From Methanomassiliicoccaceae archaeon (GTDB taxonomy: Archaea > Thermoplasmatota > Thermoplasmata > Methanomassiliicoccales > Methanomethylophilaceae): a DNA stretch of 23,494 nucleotides. Numbering within the stretch: the first letter of the stretch is position 1; the number at the start of each line of letters is the position of its first letter. Made by a program: the position numbers and the translations under genes. Of the stretch, positions 1-8,186 are shown piece by piece. The stretch lies in contig WRKC01000098.1 in assembly GCA_009778275.1 (NCBI GenBank), positions 1 through 23,494 of the forward strand. The letters are read 5' to 3'. The notes beneath the pieces are model-generated. The model worked only from the letters and a program-made list of their open reading frames with translations, did not search any database and was not told the origin of the DNA.

Positions 1-23
1 AAAAAAATGCCAGGGGGACGAGC

Positions 24-33
24 CTTTATACTT
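24..33. promoter_or_regulatory. TATA-like element at window edge
   Basis: An A/T-rich TATA-like element (around TTTATACTTA) sits in a short G/C-bordered context. It can be read on either strand. On the minus strand it would lie about 25 bases before a leaderless gene starting left of the window. On the plus strand no convincing gene follows within 150 bases. The direction is therefore unresolved. Confidence 0.3.
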
Positions 34-181
34 ATCGGTAAAAAATAGTGAAAAACAGTTTATTGCCTCATTGATCTCTTTATGTTATTCATATATGATA
101 AATGTGACAGGAACGGCAACAGAAAATACAGAAAGCAACCCCTTTCCAGGTCATATTCCATTGGGCATTACGTCCTGGCGG

Positions 182-191
182 TATTAATAAA
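182..191 (+). promoter_or_regulatory. TATA box of hpt
   Basis: TATTAATAAA is centred about 28 bases before the ATG at 215. That is the spacing expected for a leaderless archaeal transcript, and it argues against the in-frame ATG at 197, which would lie almost on the TATA box. Confidence 0.6.
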
Positions 192-214
192 AGCCGATGC
201 GGCGTTATATCATT

Positions 215-745
215 ATGTACGAGAGGCTGAAGGCCAGTGTGATCGGCGGTCCGGTCATCGACAGGAACGGATATCCGTACCTGGTCCATCCCGTCACAGA
301 CGGCATACCATTGATGGAGCCAGATATGCTGGAGGAGATAATCGATTGGATGGTCTCGGCCGGGGACTTCGACTGCGACCGCATCGTTGCGCCTGAAGCG
401 ATGGGCATACCGCTGGCGGTCGCATTATCGCTCAGATTGAGGATCCCCTATTCAATAATCAGAAAGAGACAGTATGGTCTTGAAGGGGAGATCCCCGTCA
501 GATACAGCACCGGTTACTCCGAAGGTATCGTCTACATGAACGGCCTGAAAAAAGGGGACCGGGTCGTCCTTGTGGACGATATTGTCAGCAGCGGGGGCAC
601 ATTGTCTGCGATAGTCGGCGCTCTGAAAGAGAACGAGATATCGGTAAAAGATATCCTTGTGGTCTTCGGCAAAGGCTCGGGAAAACAAGAACTGAGCGAA
701 AGTTTGGGCATCATGATCAAAAGCATGTTGGACCTCACTCTGTAA
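215..745 (+). CDS. hpt: Archaeal hypoxanthine/guanine phosphoribosyltransferase (HGPRTase-like)
   Basis: Cytosolic purine salvage enzyme of the type I phosphoribosyltransferase fold. It is expected to join hypoxanthine or guanine to PRPP, giving IMP or GMP. The N-terminal half carries the archaeal family signature HPVTDGIPLMEP and EAMGIPLAVALS. The PRPP-binding loop is seen as VVLVDDIVSSGGT at about residues 116-128. Length (176 residues) is slightly shorter than typical archaeal Hpt. The start at 215 gives MYERLK, which matches the usual family N terminus and fits the TATA box at 182-191. The in-frame ATG at 197 is less likely. It is a single gene ending in TAA with a short GC hairpin behind it. 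An adenine or orotate PRTase is less likely from the signature motifs, but substrate cannot be fixed from sequence alone. Confidence 0.87.
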   Translation: MYERLKASVIGGPVIDRNGYPYLVHPVTDGIPLMEPDMLEEIIDWMVSAGDFDCDRIVAPEAMGIPLAVALSLRLRIPYSIIRKRQYGLEGEIPVRYSTGYSEGIVYMNGLKKGDRVVLVDDIVSSGGTLSAIVGALKENEISVKDILVVFGKGSGKQELSESLGIMIKSMLDLTL

Positions 746-751
746 TCAGAA

Positions 752-766
752 CCGCTCCTGCAGCGG
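752..766 (+). terminator. Small hairpin after hpt
   Basis: CCGCT-CCTGC-AGCGG forms a perfect 5-bp stem with a 5-base loop seven bases after the hpt stop. A run of four T follows only later (801-804). It may help end transcription, but the stem is short. Confidence 0.25.
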
Positions 767-804
767 CGCTTTATGCTAAACCTCGTGTGGTCAGACCGCC
801 TTTT

Positions 805-819
805 CAGTTATAATAACTG
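805..819 (+). promoter_or_regulatory. Palindrome overlapping TATA-like box upstream of TctA-like gene
   Basis: CAGTTAT-A-ATAACTG is a perfect inverted repeat of 7-base arms about one central base. Its middle (TTATAATAA) is the best TATA-like sequence before the GTG at 860. A regulator dimer bound here would compete with TBP. The regulator is unknown. Confidence 0.45.
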
Positions 820-859
820 TACTTCCCATCTTTAAGTTGAACGCGAGGGATCTTCGGCC

Positions 860-2140
860 GTGGGGCCGGAACTTATCCTGTTGGTATTGGCGGCATGTCT
901 TGCCGGTTCTTTGATCGGAACCTTCACCGGAGCGGTCCCGGGGATACACGTCAACACCCTGGCCTCGATCATGCTGGTTTCCTATCCTGCCCTGGAATCC
1001 TTCATATCATCTTTCACTTCGGTATCGAATGCCCCAATCATCGTATCGTCCCTCATAATGTCGGCATCCGTCGTCCATTCTTTCGTTGATTTCGTTCCTT
1101 CGGTGTTCATAGGCGCGCCGGACCCGGACGAGGCGCTGACCGTTCTTCCCGGACACAGACTTCTGATGCAGGGGCGGGGTATGTGCGCGGTCCGCGCTGC
1201 GGCGATCGGCAGCGTCATAGGCGCCTCATCGGCGCTGCTCCTTGCGATACCTCTCCAGTACCTGATGCTGCACGGGCTGGCCGAGCGGCTTGATTTTTTC
1301 ACCATCTCGATCCTGCTCTTCACGCTGACGGCGATAGTTTTGAAGGAGCGGGGAATCGGGAACAAGGTCTGGGCCGCTTTGCTGGTGGTGGCCTCCGGGG
1401 TGCTGGGGCTGCTTTGTATGGAACTGCCGATCCCTTCCGCCGGGATCCTGGGAGAAGGGACCCTGCTGTTCCCGATGCTGACCGGACTTTTCGGAGTTCC
1501 TGCGCTATTGTCCTCTTTCAAGAACGCCTCTGTCCCGGAACAGCGCGATGACGGCATCCATCCTGTGGACCACGTTCCCGGGATCAAAGGGGTCATCACA
1601 GGCACCATTGCCGGTTGGTATCCTGGCATAACAGCGACCGCAGGCGCGTCGCTGTCCTCGATCTTCCTTCCGGAGAACAGACCGGAGAGGTTCATCTCTG
1701 TGGTCGCTTCCATCGGCACGGTGACCTCTATCTTCTCACTCGTGACATTATCCGTTTCCGGCAGCGGAAGGTCCGGAACGGTGCTTGTGATCAGAGACAT
1801 CATTGGGAACAGTGCATCTGGGTTCTGTTCGCCTGAATTCCTTTTGTTGCTGCTTAGCTCTGCGGCGGCATCCTTCCTGGGCTATCATTTGACCATCTGG
1901 GTCGGAAAAATGATGTGCGGTTTGACGAACAGGATCGACACCGCTGTTCTGAACAAAGGGGTCCTTTGTATGATCGTTATTCTCGTGGTGCTGCTGACAG
2001 GGCCGTTCGGCCTGTTGATACTGGCGGTATCCGTCCTTATCGGGATGATACCTTTGGACGTGGAGGGGTCCAGGGTACCGCTTTCCGGATGTCTTATGTT
2101 CCCCGTCGTCGTCCACGGGCTGTTCGGACAGGTTTTCTGA
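860..2140 (+). CDS. TctA-family (DUF112-type, archaeal) integral membrane protein
   Basis: Polytopic membrane protein of 426 residues resembling the large membrane subunit TctA of tripartite tricarboxylate transporters, in the archaeal stand-alone form. The family hallmark is an internal two-fold repeat. It is visible here as GTFTGAVPGIHVNT (about residues 20-33) and again as GTIAGWYPGITAT (about 248-260), each glycine-rich and followed by hydrophobic helices. Around ten hydrophobic segments can be seen. No TctB or TctC partner gene is nearby, so the substrate and energy coupling are unknown. The GTG start has a GAGG ribosome-binding match 11 bases upstream. A palindrome overlaps the likely TATA box. 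Family assignment is fairly sure; transported substrate is not. Confidence 0.75.
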   Translation: MGPELILLVLAACLAGSLIGTFTGAVPGIHVNTLASIMLVSYPALESFISSFTSVSNAPIIVSSLIMSASVVHSFVDFVPSVFIGAPDPDEALTVLPGHRLLMQGRGMCAVRAAAIGSVIGASSALLLAIPLQYLMLHGLAERLDFFTISILLFTLTAIVLKERGIGNKVWAALLVVASGVLGLLCMELPIPSAGILGEGTLLFPMLTGLFGVPALLSSFKNASVPEQRDDGIHPVDHVPGIKGVITGTIAGWYPGITATAGASLSSIFLPENRPERFISVVASIGTVTSIFSLVTLSVSGSGRSGTVLVIRDIIGNSASGFCSPEFLLLLLSSAAASFLGYHLTIWVGKMMCGLTNRIDTAVLNKGVLCMIVILVVLLTGPFGLLILAVSVLIGMIPLDVEGSRVPLSGCLMFPVVVHGLFGQVF

Positions 2141-2185
2141 ATCACCTTTCTTGAAGTGAATGAGACAATAGCGGACCGGGTCTTT

Positions 2186-2575
2186 TCAGCTTTCTTTCCG
2201 GATGGCGGCCCTCGCCATGAATTTCGCGTTGTCGACCAAGAACCGCTCATGCCGTCCGGACCCCACTTCGCCCGCGGAATCCCATACCTTAACGTCAAAG
2301 ACCATCCTCGACCTTTCCGTTTCGATGAGCTCTACTCTGCAGAAAACTTCCGAACCGACGGTCGATGGTGCGGAATGCTTGATGTCCAAAGAAGTGCCGA
2401 CTGTGCTATCCCCCTCTCCGAGGAAAGGCTGGATGCAGAGAGATGCCGTTCTTTCGATGAACAGGATCATCACGGGCGTTGCCAACACGGGAAGCGTTCC
2501 GCTGCCCCGGCTGGCGGCGGTGTCCTCTTCCGAGACGGTCATCCTTCCTTCTCCCGTGATCCCTTTGGATATCAT
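2186..2575 (-). CDS. FlK-like hotdog-fold acyl-CoA thioesterase
   Basis: A 129-residue protein resembling fluoroacetyl-CoA thioesterase FlK and its COG5496 relatives, which hydrolyse small acyl-CoA esters. Three residues align with the FlK Thr-Glu-His catalytic set: Thr33 in LATPVM, Glu41 in FIERTA and His67 in IKHSAP. The closing segment GSGRHERFLVD matches the family pattern of a final beta strand. The ATG at 2575 lies about 25 bases after a minus-strand TATA box (2596-2604), consistent with a leaderless mRNA; an internal Met at residue 12 is an alternative. It is divergent from the large helicase gene and convergent with the TctA-like gene. FlK relatives in archaea are mostly uncharacterised, so a fluoroacetate role should not be assumed. 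Confidence 0.72.
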   Translation of the reverse strand: MISKGITGEGRMTVSEEDTAASRGSGTLPVLATPVMILFIERTASLCIQPFLGEGDSTVGTSLDIKHSAPSTVGSEVFCRVELIETERSRMVFDVKVWDSAGEVGSGRHERFLVDNAKFMARAAIRKES

Positions 2576-2595
2576 GCTTGGCTATCTTGCCTGAG

Positions 2596-2641
2596 GTATT
2601 AATCACTTGGGCTTTTTGCCTACCCCACATATATTATTAAA
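2596..2641. promoter_or_regulatory. Back-to-back promoters for thioesterase (-) and helicase (+)
   Basis: Two TATA boxes lie within the 84-base divergent spacer. The minus-strand one (GATTAATACC region, 2596-2604) is about 25 bases before the thioesterase ATG at 2575. The plus-strand one (ATATATTATTAAA, 2629-2641) is about 26 bases before the helicase ATG at 2660. Both fit leaderless transcription. Confidence 0.6.
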
Positions 2642-2659
2642 GAAAACCTATTCTGCCCT

Positions 2660-5600
2660 ATGGGATTAGAAGACGGCCTTTATTCTGAGCTTGTAGAACT
2701 TAGGGAACATATCCGGGAGGACCGCACCCACTCGACCGGAAGGACACCCACCGTTTGTACCGATGAAGCGCTCAGGGAGATGGCGCAAAGGGTCCCCACC
2801 AAAGCGGAGGATTTCGCGGCCATACCGGGCGTGGGCCAGAGATTCGTCGAATTGTACGGGGACGAATTCATTTCGGTAACGAAGAAATATGCCGTTACCG
2901 CCGCGAGAGGCTCCAACATGGATATGGATGTCGCGAAGACGCTGCGGGAGCTTCAGAAGAAATTGGTCAACATAAGCAGGAACAACCGCCTTCTTTATCT
3001 CGGGAAGATCTACAAGAAGAATGCGTTCGATCTCACTAGCATACCCGACATCGACATAATGGGCCTTATGTTCGGAAGGAAGAAATCCCTTAAATTGTGC
3101 GACTCTACGAAGAGCGCCGAAGAACTGCGCATATTCAAAAATCTCAACGAACTGATAAGAGAGGTCAACAGGGACATGAGAGATAAAGGACAGTACGATC
3201 TGTACATCGGATATCCTTTCGTCGAGGGGAGACTTCCCGGGGAAGACTTCGATATCCGCGCTCCGCTGGCTCTTTTCCCAGTCATACTTGACAAAGATGC
3301 GAAGAGCGTCTCCGTCCGCATAGACGATTCCAGGGATGTGATCTACAATAACTCCCTTTTGTTAGCTTTCATCAAGTTCGGCGGTAAGAACCGCCCCCTC
3401 CCCCATAACGTGGTCGAGGACTTCAGCAGCGAGACCTTCATGAACAACCTTGTCGCGTTCTATGAGGACCAGGGTTTCCCCCTCAAGATAACGTACGGCC
3501 TCCCGGTCCCCTTCGTCGACTACAAAGCGGGCGAGTTCCCCAAATATCTGCCCGGGGACCTGCACATGGTACATAACGTGATCCTCGGAAAGTATCCCTC
3601 ATACTCAAGCTACATCCAGAAAGACTTCGATGAGCTTCTTGCCGGCAGAGAGATCAACGCCGCCCTGTCCAATCTGATACAGGACCTGAACAAAGGCGAT
3701 TTCTACACGGACATGCCGAGCCCCCTTTCGCTTCCCGCGCTGAGGGAGAAAGGGCTTGAGGCTTCCGAGAAGGAGATCACTTACATAAACTCCCTCAACA
3801 GCGCCCAGGAGAATGTCATAACGGCTGTGAACAAAGAGGATGAGCTCGTTGTGCAGGGTCCTCCGGGGACCGGTAAATCGCAGGTCATCACGGGCCTGAT
3901 CACATCCGCCGTGAACAACGGAAAGACCGTCCTCATGGTCTCTGAGAAGAAGACGGCACTGGATGTCGTCTATTCCAGGCTGGGCACCCTGTCGAAATAT
4001 TGCCTGATGATAGACGACGTGAACAACAAGGACCAATTCTATATGCAACTGGCACGTATGCTGGAATCCGTCCCCCCGCGCACAGGCTCCAATCTGGCCG
4101 CCCTCTCCGAAAGCATAGACAGGGATGTGGGGGTTCTGTCGAACATAGCGGATACGATGTACAGCGAGGGAGGTTTCGGGATAGAACCGTACAAACTCTA
4201 CTCTATGGAAAGATGGCTCGACCTTGAGGATAAGATAGATTTTGAGAAATATAAGATGATAAAAGCCGCCGTTTCGGCGAAGATGCTCGACCTCAAATAC
4301 GGAGAGGTCAAAGAGCTCAACAGGAAATTCGGGGATAAGGTCCTGATGACCAACTTCGACGAGTACTGCAAATGCATCGATAAGACCCCGTGGTTCACCC
4401 AGATGAAACCGGACCTGTCGGAGTACAGTATCGGCGAGATGAAAGCCGACCTGATGGATCTGGAACATCAGATGGTAGAGTGGAAGGGCAAAGGGTTCAT
4501 GTCAAGGATGTTCTCCAAAGGTAAGGTCAACAGAGAGGCCACGGCCATGCTCGACAAATACTTCAACACCTACAACGAGAGAACCGTGCAGACGGTGCTT
4601 GACGACCCGAAGAGCATGATCGGTGCACTTGAGGATTATGATCTCTACTCTTCCCGCGCGACGGTGTACGACAGGCTGAACGAGCGCGAGCGCATTTACG
4701 GGAGGGACATCATCACGCTTTCCAAGGACGCCGGGTGGTCGTATGAGGAGAGCAACAACATGATCCTCAAATACATACTGAACTACCACCTTCAGAAGTT
4801 CGATGCGGACCATAAGGCCCTCCTTCAGGACATACAGGACTTCGACAGCATCGTGGCGGACATGGACCGCAAGATAGGCGAGAAGAAGAAGATCACAAAG
4901 GACCGCGTCGAGGAGATACTGCAGGAGCACATACGGTTCATCACCGAATCCAAGCGCCGCGGCGACATAATCAGGATCATCGAGAACAAAAGGAAATGGA
5001 GCCTCAATAAATTCATCAACAAGTACAGCTACGAATTGTTCAAAGGGGTGAAGATCTGGCTTCTCACTCCCGAGGTGGTATCCGAGATCATGCCCCTCGA
5101 GATGGGGCTTTTCGATCTTCTGATATTCGATGAGGCCTCGCAGATGTACGTGGAGAAAGGGATACCTTCCATATACCGCGCCAAAAAGGTCGTGGTCGCC
5201 GGGGATCACAAACAGCTGCGCCCCTCCAACCTCGGTTCCGGACGCATCGAGTACGGGACCGACGAGGATTACGAGGGGGAGGAGGACGAGGTCTCCGCGG
5301 TTCTAGAGGAGGAAAGTCTTCTCGATCTCGCAAGGACCCGTTACGACAACATACTGCTGAACTTCCACTACCGCTCGAAATATGAGGAACTGATAGCATT
5401 CTCCAACTATGCGTTCTACGGCGGGAAACTGTATGTCTCGCCGAACGTGAACCAACCGGAAAGGCCTCCGATCGAGGTCCACAAGGTGGGCGGAGAATGG
5501 GCGAACAAATCCAACGTCAAAGAGGCGAGGATCGTCGTGGAGCTGTTGAAAGATTTCTTCAAAACAAGGAAAGAGAACGAATCCATCGGCATAATATCGT

Positions 5601-6394
5601 TCAACGTTGCCCAGAGGGACCTCATCAACGACCTTATCGATGACGAGTCCGCCAAAGACCCCGAGTTCGGAAAGAAGGTGAACCAGGAGATGATAAGGTT
5701 CGACAACGGAGAAGATGCCGGCCTTTTCATAAAGAACATAGAGAGCGTCCAAGGGGATGAGAGAGATGTCATCATATTCTCGATCGGCTACGCCAAGAAC
5801 AAAGAGGGCAAACTGATGCAGAGGTTCGGATGGCTCAACAACAAAGGCGGGGAGAACCGCCTGAACGTTGCCATCAGCCGCGCCAAGAAGAAGATCCATG
5901 TCGTCCTGTCCTTCGACCCGGAGGAACTCCAGGTCGAGACATCCAAGAACGACGGCCCCCGCATACTGAAGAAATATCTCCAGTACGTCGAGGCAGTGAG
6001 CAACGGCGATAAGGCGCTTGCCGCCAGCATACTTGAGTCGTTCGGCGACAACAGGTGGAGGTCCGCTCCCCCCGTACCCGGCGAATCACCCATCGCCGAA
6101 AAGGTATACAACGCGCTGGTCAGGAAAGGGTACAGCGTGGAGAAGGATGTCGGCATAGGCGGATATCAGATAGATCTGGCCATCAAACAGGGCGACAGAT
6201 ACATACTCGGTATCGAATGCGACAACCACATCTACGAGATGTCCGACTCCACGAGAGAAAGGGACTACCACAGGCAGAAATATCTTGAATCGAGAGGCTG
6301 GCACATTCATAGGGTATGGACGCCTGGAATGTGGAAGAACCCTCAGAAAGAGATCAACAACATCGTCAAGGCGATCGAACGCATATCCAACTGA
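2660..6394 (+). CDS. HRDC-DUF4011-SF1 helicase with C-terminal Vsr/MTES_1575-like nuclease domain
   Basis: A 1244-residue multidomain protein. Residues about 5-77 look like an HRDC nucleic-acid-binding domain (AIPGVGQRFVELYG). About 90-300 resembles DUF4011. The superfamily 1 helicase core follows, with Walker A GPPGTGKS (400-407), Walker B IFDEASQ (822-828), motif III GDHKQLRPS (848-856), NFHYRSKYEEL (901-911), ESVQGDERD (1028-1036) and NRLNVAISRAKK (1066-1077). The insert between Walker A and B (about 440-800) is long and helical. The C terminus (about 1140-1244) resembles the REase_MTES_1575/Vsr-like fold, with candidate catalytic Asp1172 (QIDLAI) and Glu1186 in GIECD, then RDYHRQKYLESRGW. 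Proteins of this build are often found among defence genes. The gene is monocistronic behind its own TATA box. The domain calls are firm for the helicase and moderate for the ends; the role in defence is inference. Confidence 0.85.
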   Translation: MGLEDGLYSELVELREHIREDRTHSTGRTPTVCTDEALREMAQRVPTKAEDFAAIPGVGQRFVELYGDEFISVTKKYAVTAARGSNMDMDVAKTLRELQKKLVNISRNNRLLYLGKIYKKNAFDLTSIPDIDIMGLMFGRKKSLKLCDSTKSAEELRIFKNLNELIREVNRDMRDKGQYDLYIGYPFVEGRLPGEDFDIRAPLALFPVILDKDAKSVSVRIDDSRDVIYNNSLLLAFIKFGGKNRPLPHNVVEDFSSETFMNNLVAFYEDQGFPLKITYGLPVPFVDYKAGEFPKYLPGDLHMVHNVILGKYPSYSSYIQKDFDELLAGREINAALSNLIQDLNKGDFYTDMPSPLSLPALREKGLEASEKEITYINSLNSAQENVITAVNKEDELVVQGPPGTGKSQVITGLITSAVNNGKTVLMVSEKKTALDVVYSRLGTLSKYCLMIDDVNNKDQFYMQLARMLESVPPRTGSNLAALSESIDRDVGVLSNIADTMYSEGGFGIEPYKLYSMERWLDLEDKIDFEKYKMIKAAVSAKMLDLKYGEVKELNRKFGDKVLMTNFDEYCKCIDKTPWFTQMKPDLSEYSIGEMKADLMDLEHQMVEWKGKGFMSRMFSKGKVNREATAMLDKYFNTYNERTVQTVLDDPKSMIGALEDYDLYSSRATVYDRLNERERIYGRDIITLSKDAGWSYEESNNMILKYILNYHLQKFDADHKALLQDIQDFDSIVADMDRKIGEKKKITKDRVEEILQEHIRFITESKRRGDIIRIIENKRKWSLNKFINKYSYELFKGVKIWLLTPEVVSEIMPLEMGLFDLLIFDEASQMYVEKGIPSIYRAKKVVVAGDHKQLRPSNLGSGRIEYGTDEDYEGEEDEVSAVLEEESLLDLARTRYDNILLNFHYRSKYEELIAFSNYAFYGGKLYVSPNVNQPERPPIEVHKVGGEWANKSNVKEARIVVELLKDFFKTRKENESIGIISFNVAQRDLINDLIDDESAKDPEFGKKVNQEMIRFDNGEDAGLFIKNIESVQGDERDVIIFSIGYAKNKEGKLMQRFGWLNNKGGENRLNVAISRAKKKIHVVLSFDPEELQVETSKNDGPRILKKYLQYVEAVSNGDKALAASILESFGDNRWRSAPPVPGESPIAEKVYNALVRKGYSVEKDVGIGGYQIDLAIKQGDRYILGIECDNHIYEMSDSTRERDYHRQKYLESRGWHIHRVWTPGMWKNPQKEINNIVKAIERISN

Positions 6395-6396
6395 TC

Positions 6397-7062
6397 TCAG
6401 ACGATCTCCGCTTTCTTTACTGTGAGGGTGCCGCTTCCTCTCTTCCATTCTATTTCATATTCGATAATATGGAGGATCCCCCTGTGCATGGGCGAATCCA
6501 AGGTCAGCGACTCGTACTCACCGCCCTCGCCGATCACGCTTATCCCGTATCTGTCTCTAAGTTCCCTTAGCTCAGCCGCTGTTTCGTAAGTGATCTCCTT
6601 TCCCAGCCATGATTCGTCAAGGCCTTCGGCGTAGCATCCGACCATGACCGCCTTTATTCCCGCCTCCAGCAGTTCGTCGAGCACTTTGTCCTGGTCTTTC
6701 CTCCATAAGGGGGCGATCACTTTAAGGCCGAGTTCCCCGCAGACGATGTTCATCCTGTCCCATTGATAATCTGACCAGACGGCCCCTGTCACCACACCCT
6801 CAACATCCAGGGAGGAAAGTGCTTCCGTAAGCGAGCGCATGTCGTCCTCCTCGGAACCGGATGTCTCCGCTGTGACCAGCTCCTTCCCGAGCAGCACAGC
6901 CATGAACGGTGCCATTGTCATGTTCGGAACATGGAATATCCATGACTCCCCGCCCTTCGGCTGTATGCTCACAAGATACGGGACATCGTGTCCCATCTGC
7001 TGTGCCAGATACAGGGCGAGCGTGGAGTCCTTCCCTCCGGAATACAAAGCCGCAAGGCGCAT
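6397..7062 (-). CDS. dph6: Diphthine-ammonia ligase (Dph6-type PP-loop ATPase)
   Basis: Catalyses the last step of diphthamide formation on elongation factor aEF2: ATP-dependent amidation of diphthine. The 221-residue protein has the N-terminal PP-loop YSGGKDS (residues 7-13) for ATP. It also has the family-specific stretches GAVWSDYQWDR (93-103) and GEGGEYESLTLDSP (178-191). Length matches the archaeal single-domain form. A minus-strand TATA box (GGTTAATC, around 7086-7095) lies about 28 bases before the ATG, suggesting a leaderless mRNA. Its stop codon is only two bases from that of the convergent helicase gene, so the two transcripts must overlap at their 3' ends. The assignment is well supported by motifs; partner genes dph2 and dph5 are not in this window. 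Confidence 0.88.
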   Translation of the reverse strand: MRLAALYSGGKDSTLALYLAQQMGHDVPYLVSIQPKGGESWIFHVPNMTMAPFMAVLLGKELVTAETSGSEEDDMRSLTEALSSLDVEGVVTGAVWSDYQWDRMNIVCGELGLKVIAPLWRKDQDKVLDELLEAGIKAVMVGCYAEGLDESWLGKEITYETAAELRELRDRYGISVIGEGGEYESLTLDSPMHRGILHIIEYEIEWKRGSGTLTVKKAEIV

Positions 7063-7159
7063 ATGCCCGATAATGGGGTGTCAAGTAGATTAACCTTGCA
7101 TCCTCCGGATACTCTGTCTCCATACACAATGGAAACTCATTATCTTCGGAAACGCCGAT

Positions 7160-7206
7160 GATAAATATGGTGAAGTTTTACACAGACGGTGCTTATACAG
7201 GGAGGC
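7160..7206 (+). promoter_or_regulatory. TATA-like element and strong ribosome-binding site of alpha/beta hydrolase
   Basis: A TATA-like GATAAATAT lies at about 7160-7168. An AGGGAGG Shine-Dalgarno match at 7199-7205 ends eight bases before the ATG at 7214. Unlike most genes here, this one seems to have a leader with a ribosome-binding site. Confidence 0.5.
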
Positions 7207-7213
7207 ATCCGAT

Positions 7214-8065
7214 ATGGACAGGAGAAAGGCAGTCAAAAAAATCGAAAAATATCAGAAGCTGGCCGAACGTTTCATGAAAAAAAGAACAATCGCCAGGGAA
7301 CGTTATGTCGATACCTCTTACGGCAAAATCAGGGTTCTGGAGTACGGTTTCGATTCTCAGGAAAAAAAGCCGCTGTATATCGATATTCACGGAGGAGGGT
7401 GGGCCCTCATGTTCCCGGAATACGATGAAAAGATCAACCTCCAGATCTTGGAACAGACAAATGTCAAGATCATAAGCATAGATTACCCTAAAGCCCCTCA
7501 GAACCCTTATCCGGTGGGTATCAATGCCACTTTCGAAGTGGTCAAACACTATTATGACAATGCAGAAGAATATAAGATCGACCGCGAGAACATCGGGATC
7601 GGCGGATACAGCTCGGGCGGCAACTTCGCCACGGTCGTCTGCATGAAAGCAAACGAAAAAAAGGATCTCAAGATCAAATATCAGATCATGTGCTATCCCG
7701 GCACCGACGCCGCAGAAGACCCTTACAAGAAACCGAAGAGCAAGAAGATCCTCACGAACGAAGACATCGAAAGGTTCGTTCTGTGTTATGTTCCGGACCC
7801 GGAAGATGCGAGATCACCCTTTGCTTCCCCTGTCTATGCGACGAGGGACCAACTGACAGGTCTTCCTCCCGCACTCATGATCCTGGCGGGAAGCGGCGAT
7901 CCTTTGACCCCCGAGGGGTTACGTTACCGCAATAACCTCATTGAAGCGGGAGTTCCGGTGGAACTGCATGAATTCGAGGGCACTTTCCACGGCTTTATGC
8001 AGGATAAGGGACCGGTCGCGGAGAAAGCGATAGGGATCATGATAGATTTCATCAAGAACCGGTAA
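7214..8065 (+). CDS. Alpha/beta hydrolase, hormone-sensitive-lipase-like esterase
   Basis: A 283-residue cytosolic esterase of the HSL/acetylxylan esterase group. The oxyanion-hole motif HGGGW is at residues 59-63. The nucleophile elbow is GYSSGG with Ser133, where the family usually has GDSAGG. Asp229 lies in SGDPLTPEG and His259 in TFHGFM, completing a Ser-Asp-His triad. The gene has a strong ribosome-binding site and is monocistronic, followed by two GC hairpins. It begins with a lysine/arginine-rich helix and no signal peptide, so it is probably intracellular. Short-chain acyl esters are the usual substrates of the family, but the natural substrate cannot be read from the sequence. Confidence 0.83.
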   Translation: MDRRKAVKKIEKYQKLAERFMKKRTIARERYVDTSYGKIRVLEYGFDSQEKKPLYIDIHGGGWALMFPEYDEKINLQILEQTNVKIISIDYPKAPQNPYPVGINATFEVVKHYYDNAEEYKIDRENIGIGGYSSGGNFATVVCMKANEKKDLKIKYQIMCYPGTDAAEDPYKKPKSKKILTNEDIERFVLCYVPDPEDARSPFASPVYATRDQLTGLPPALMILAGSGDPLTPEGLRYRNNLIEAGVPVELHEFEGTFHGFMQDKGPVAEKAIGIMIDFIKNR

Positions 8066-8082
8066 ACTATACGGCGGTCCCA

Positions 8083-8128
8083 GCGCCAAAGGGGCGCATA
8101 TATCATTGCCGGCAGGGTCCCCGCCGGC
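8083..8128 (+). terminator. Two GC hairpins between hydrolase and rpiA
   Basis: GCGCC-AAAGG-GGCGC (8083-8097) and GCCGGC-nine bases-GCCGGC (8108-8128) can each form a stem. Neither is followed by a T tract. They may end the hydrolase transcript or be a processed 3' structure. Confidence 0.3.
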
Positions 8129-8140
8129 GCCTTACTGGGA

Positions 8141-8150
8141 AAGATGATAA
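8141..8150 (+). promoter_or_regulatory. TATA box of rpiA
   Basis: AAGATGATAA lies between the hairpins and the rpiA start. Initiation would fall near 8172, leaving a short leader before the preferred ATG at 8187. It makes the upstream ATG codons at 8151 and 8157 unlikely starts. Confidence 0.4.
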
Positions 8151-8186
8151 ATGTTCATGTCGTTGTCAGGACGCCGGGATGAAAAA

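Noticed and set aside
197..214. ATG at 197 as the hpt start
   Set aside because: It is only about 10 bases past the TATA box, and the family N terminus matches MYERLK at 215.
982..1803. 273-codon minus-strand frame opposite the TctA-like gene
   Set aside because: It is low-complexity and Ser/Pro-rich, typical of an antisense shadow of a hydrophobic membrane gene.
3605..5209. Long minus-strand open frames opposite the helicase gene
   Set aside because: They are shadows of the codon bias of the helicase and lack family motifs, promoters and start signals.
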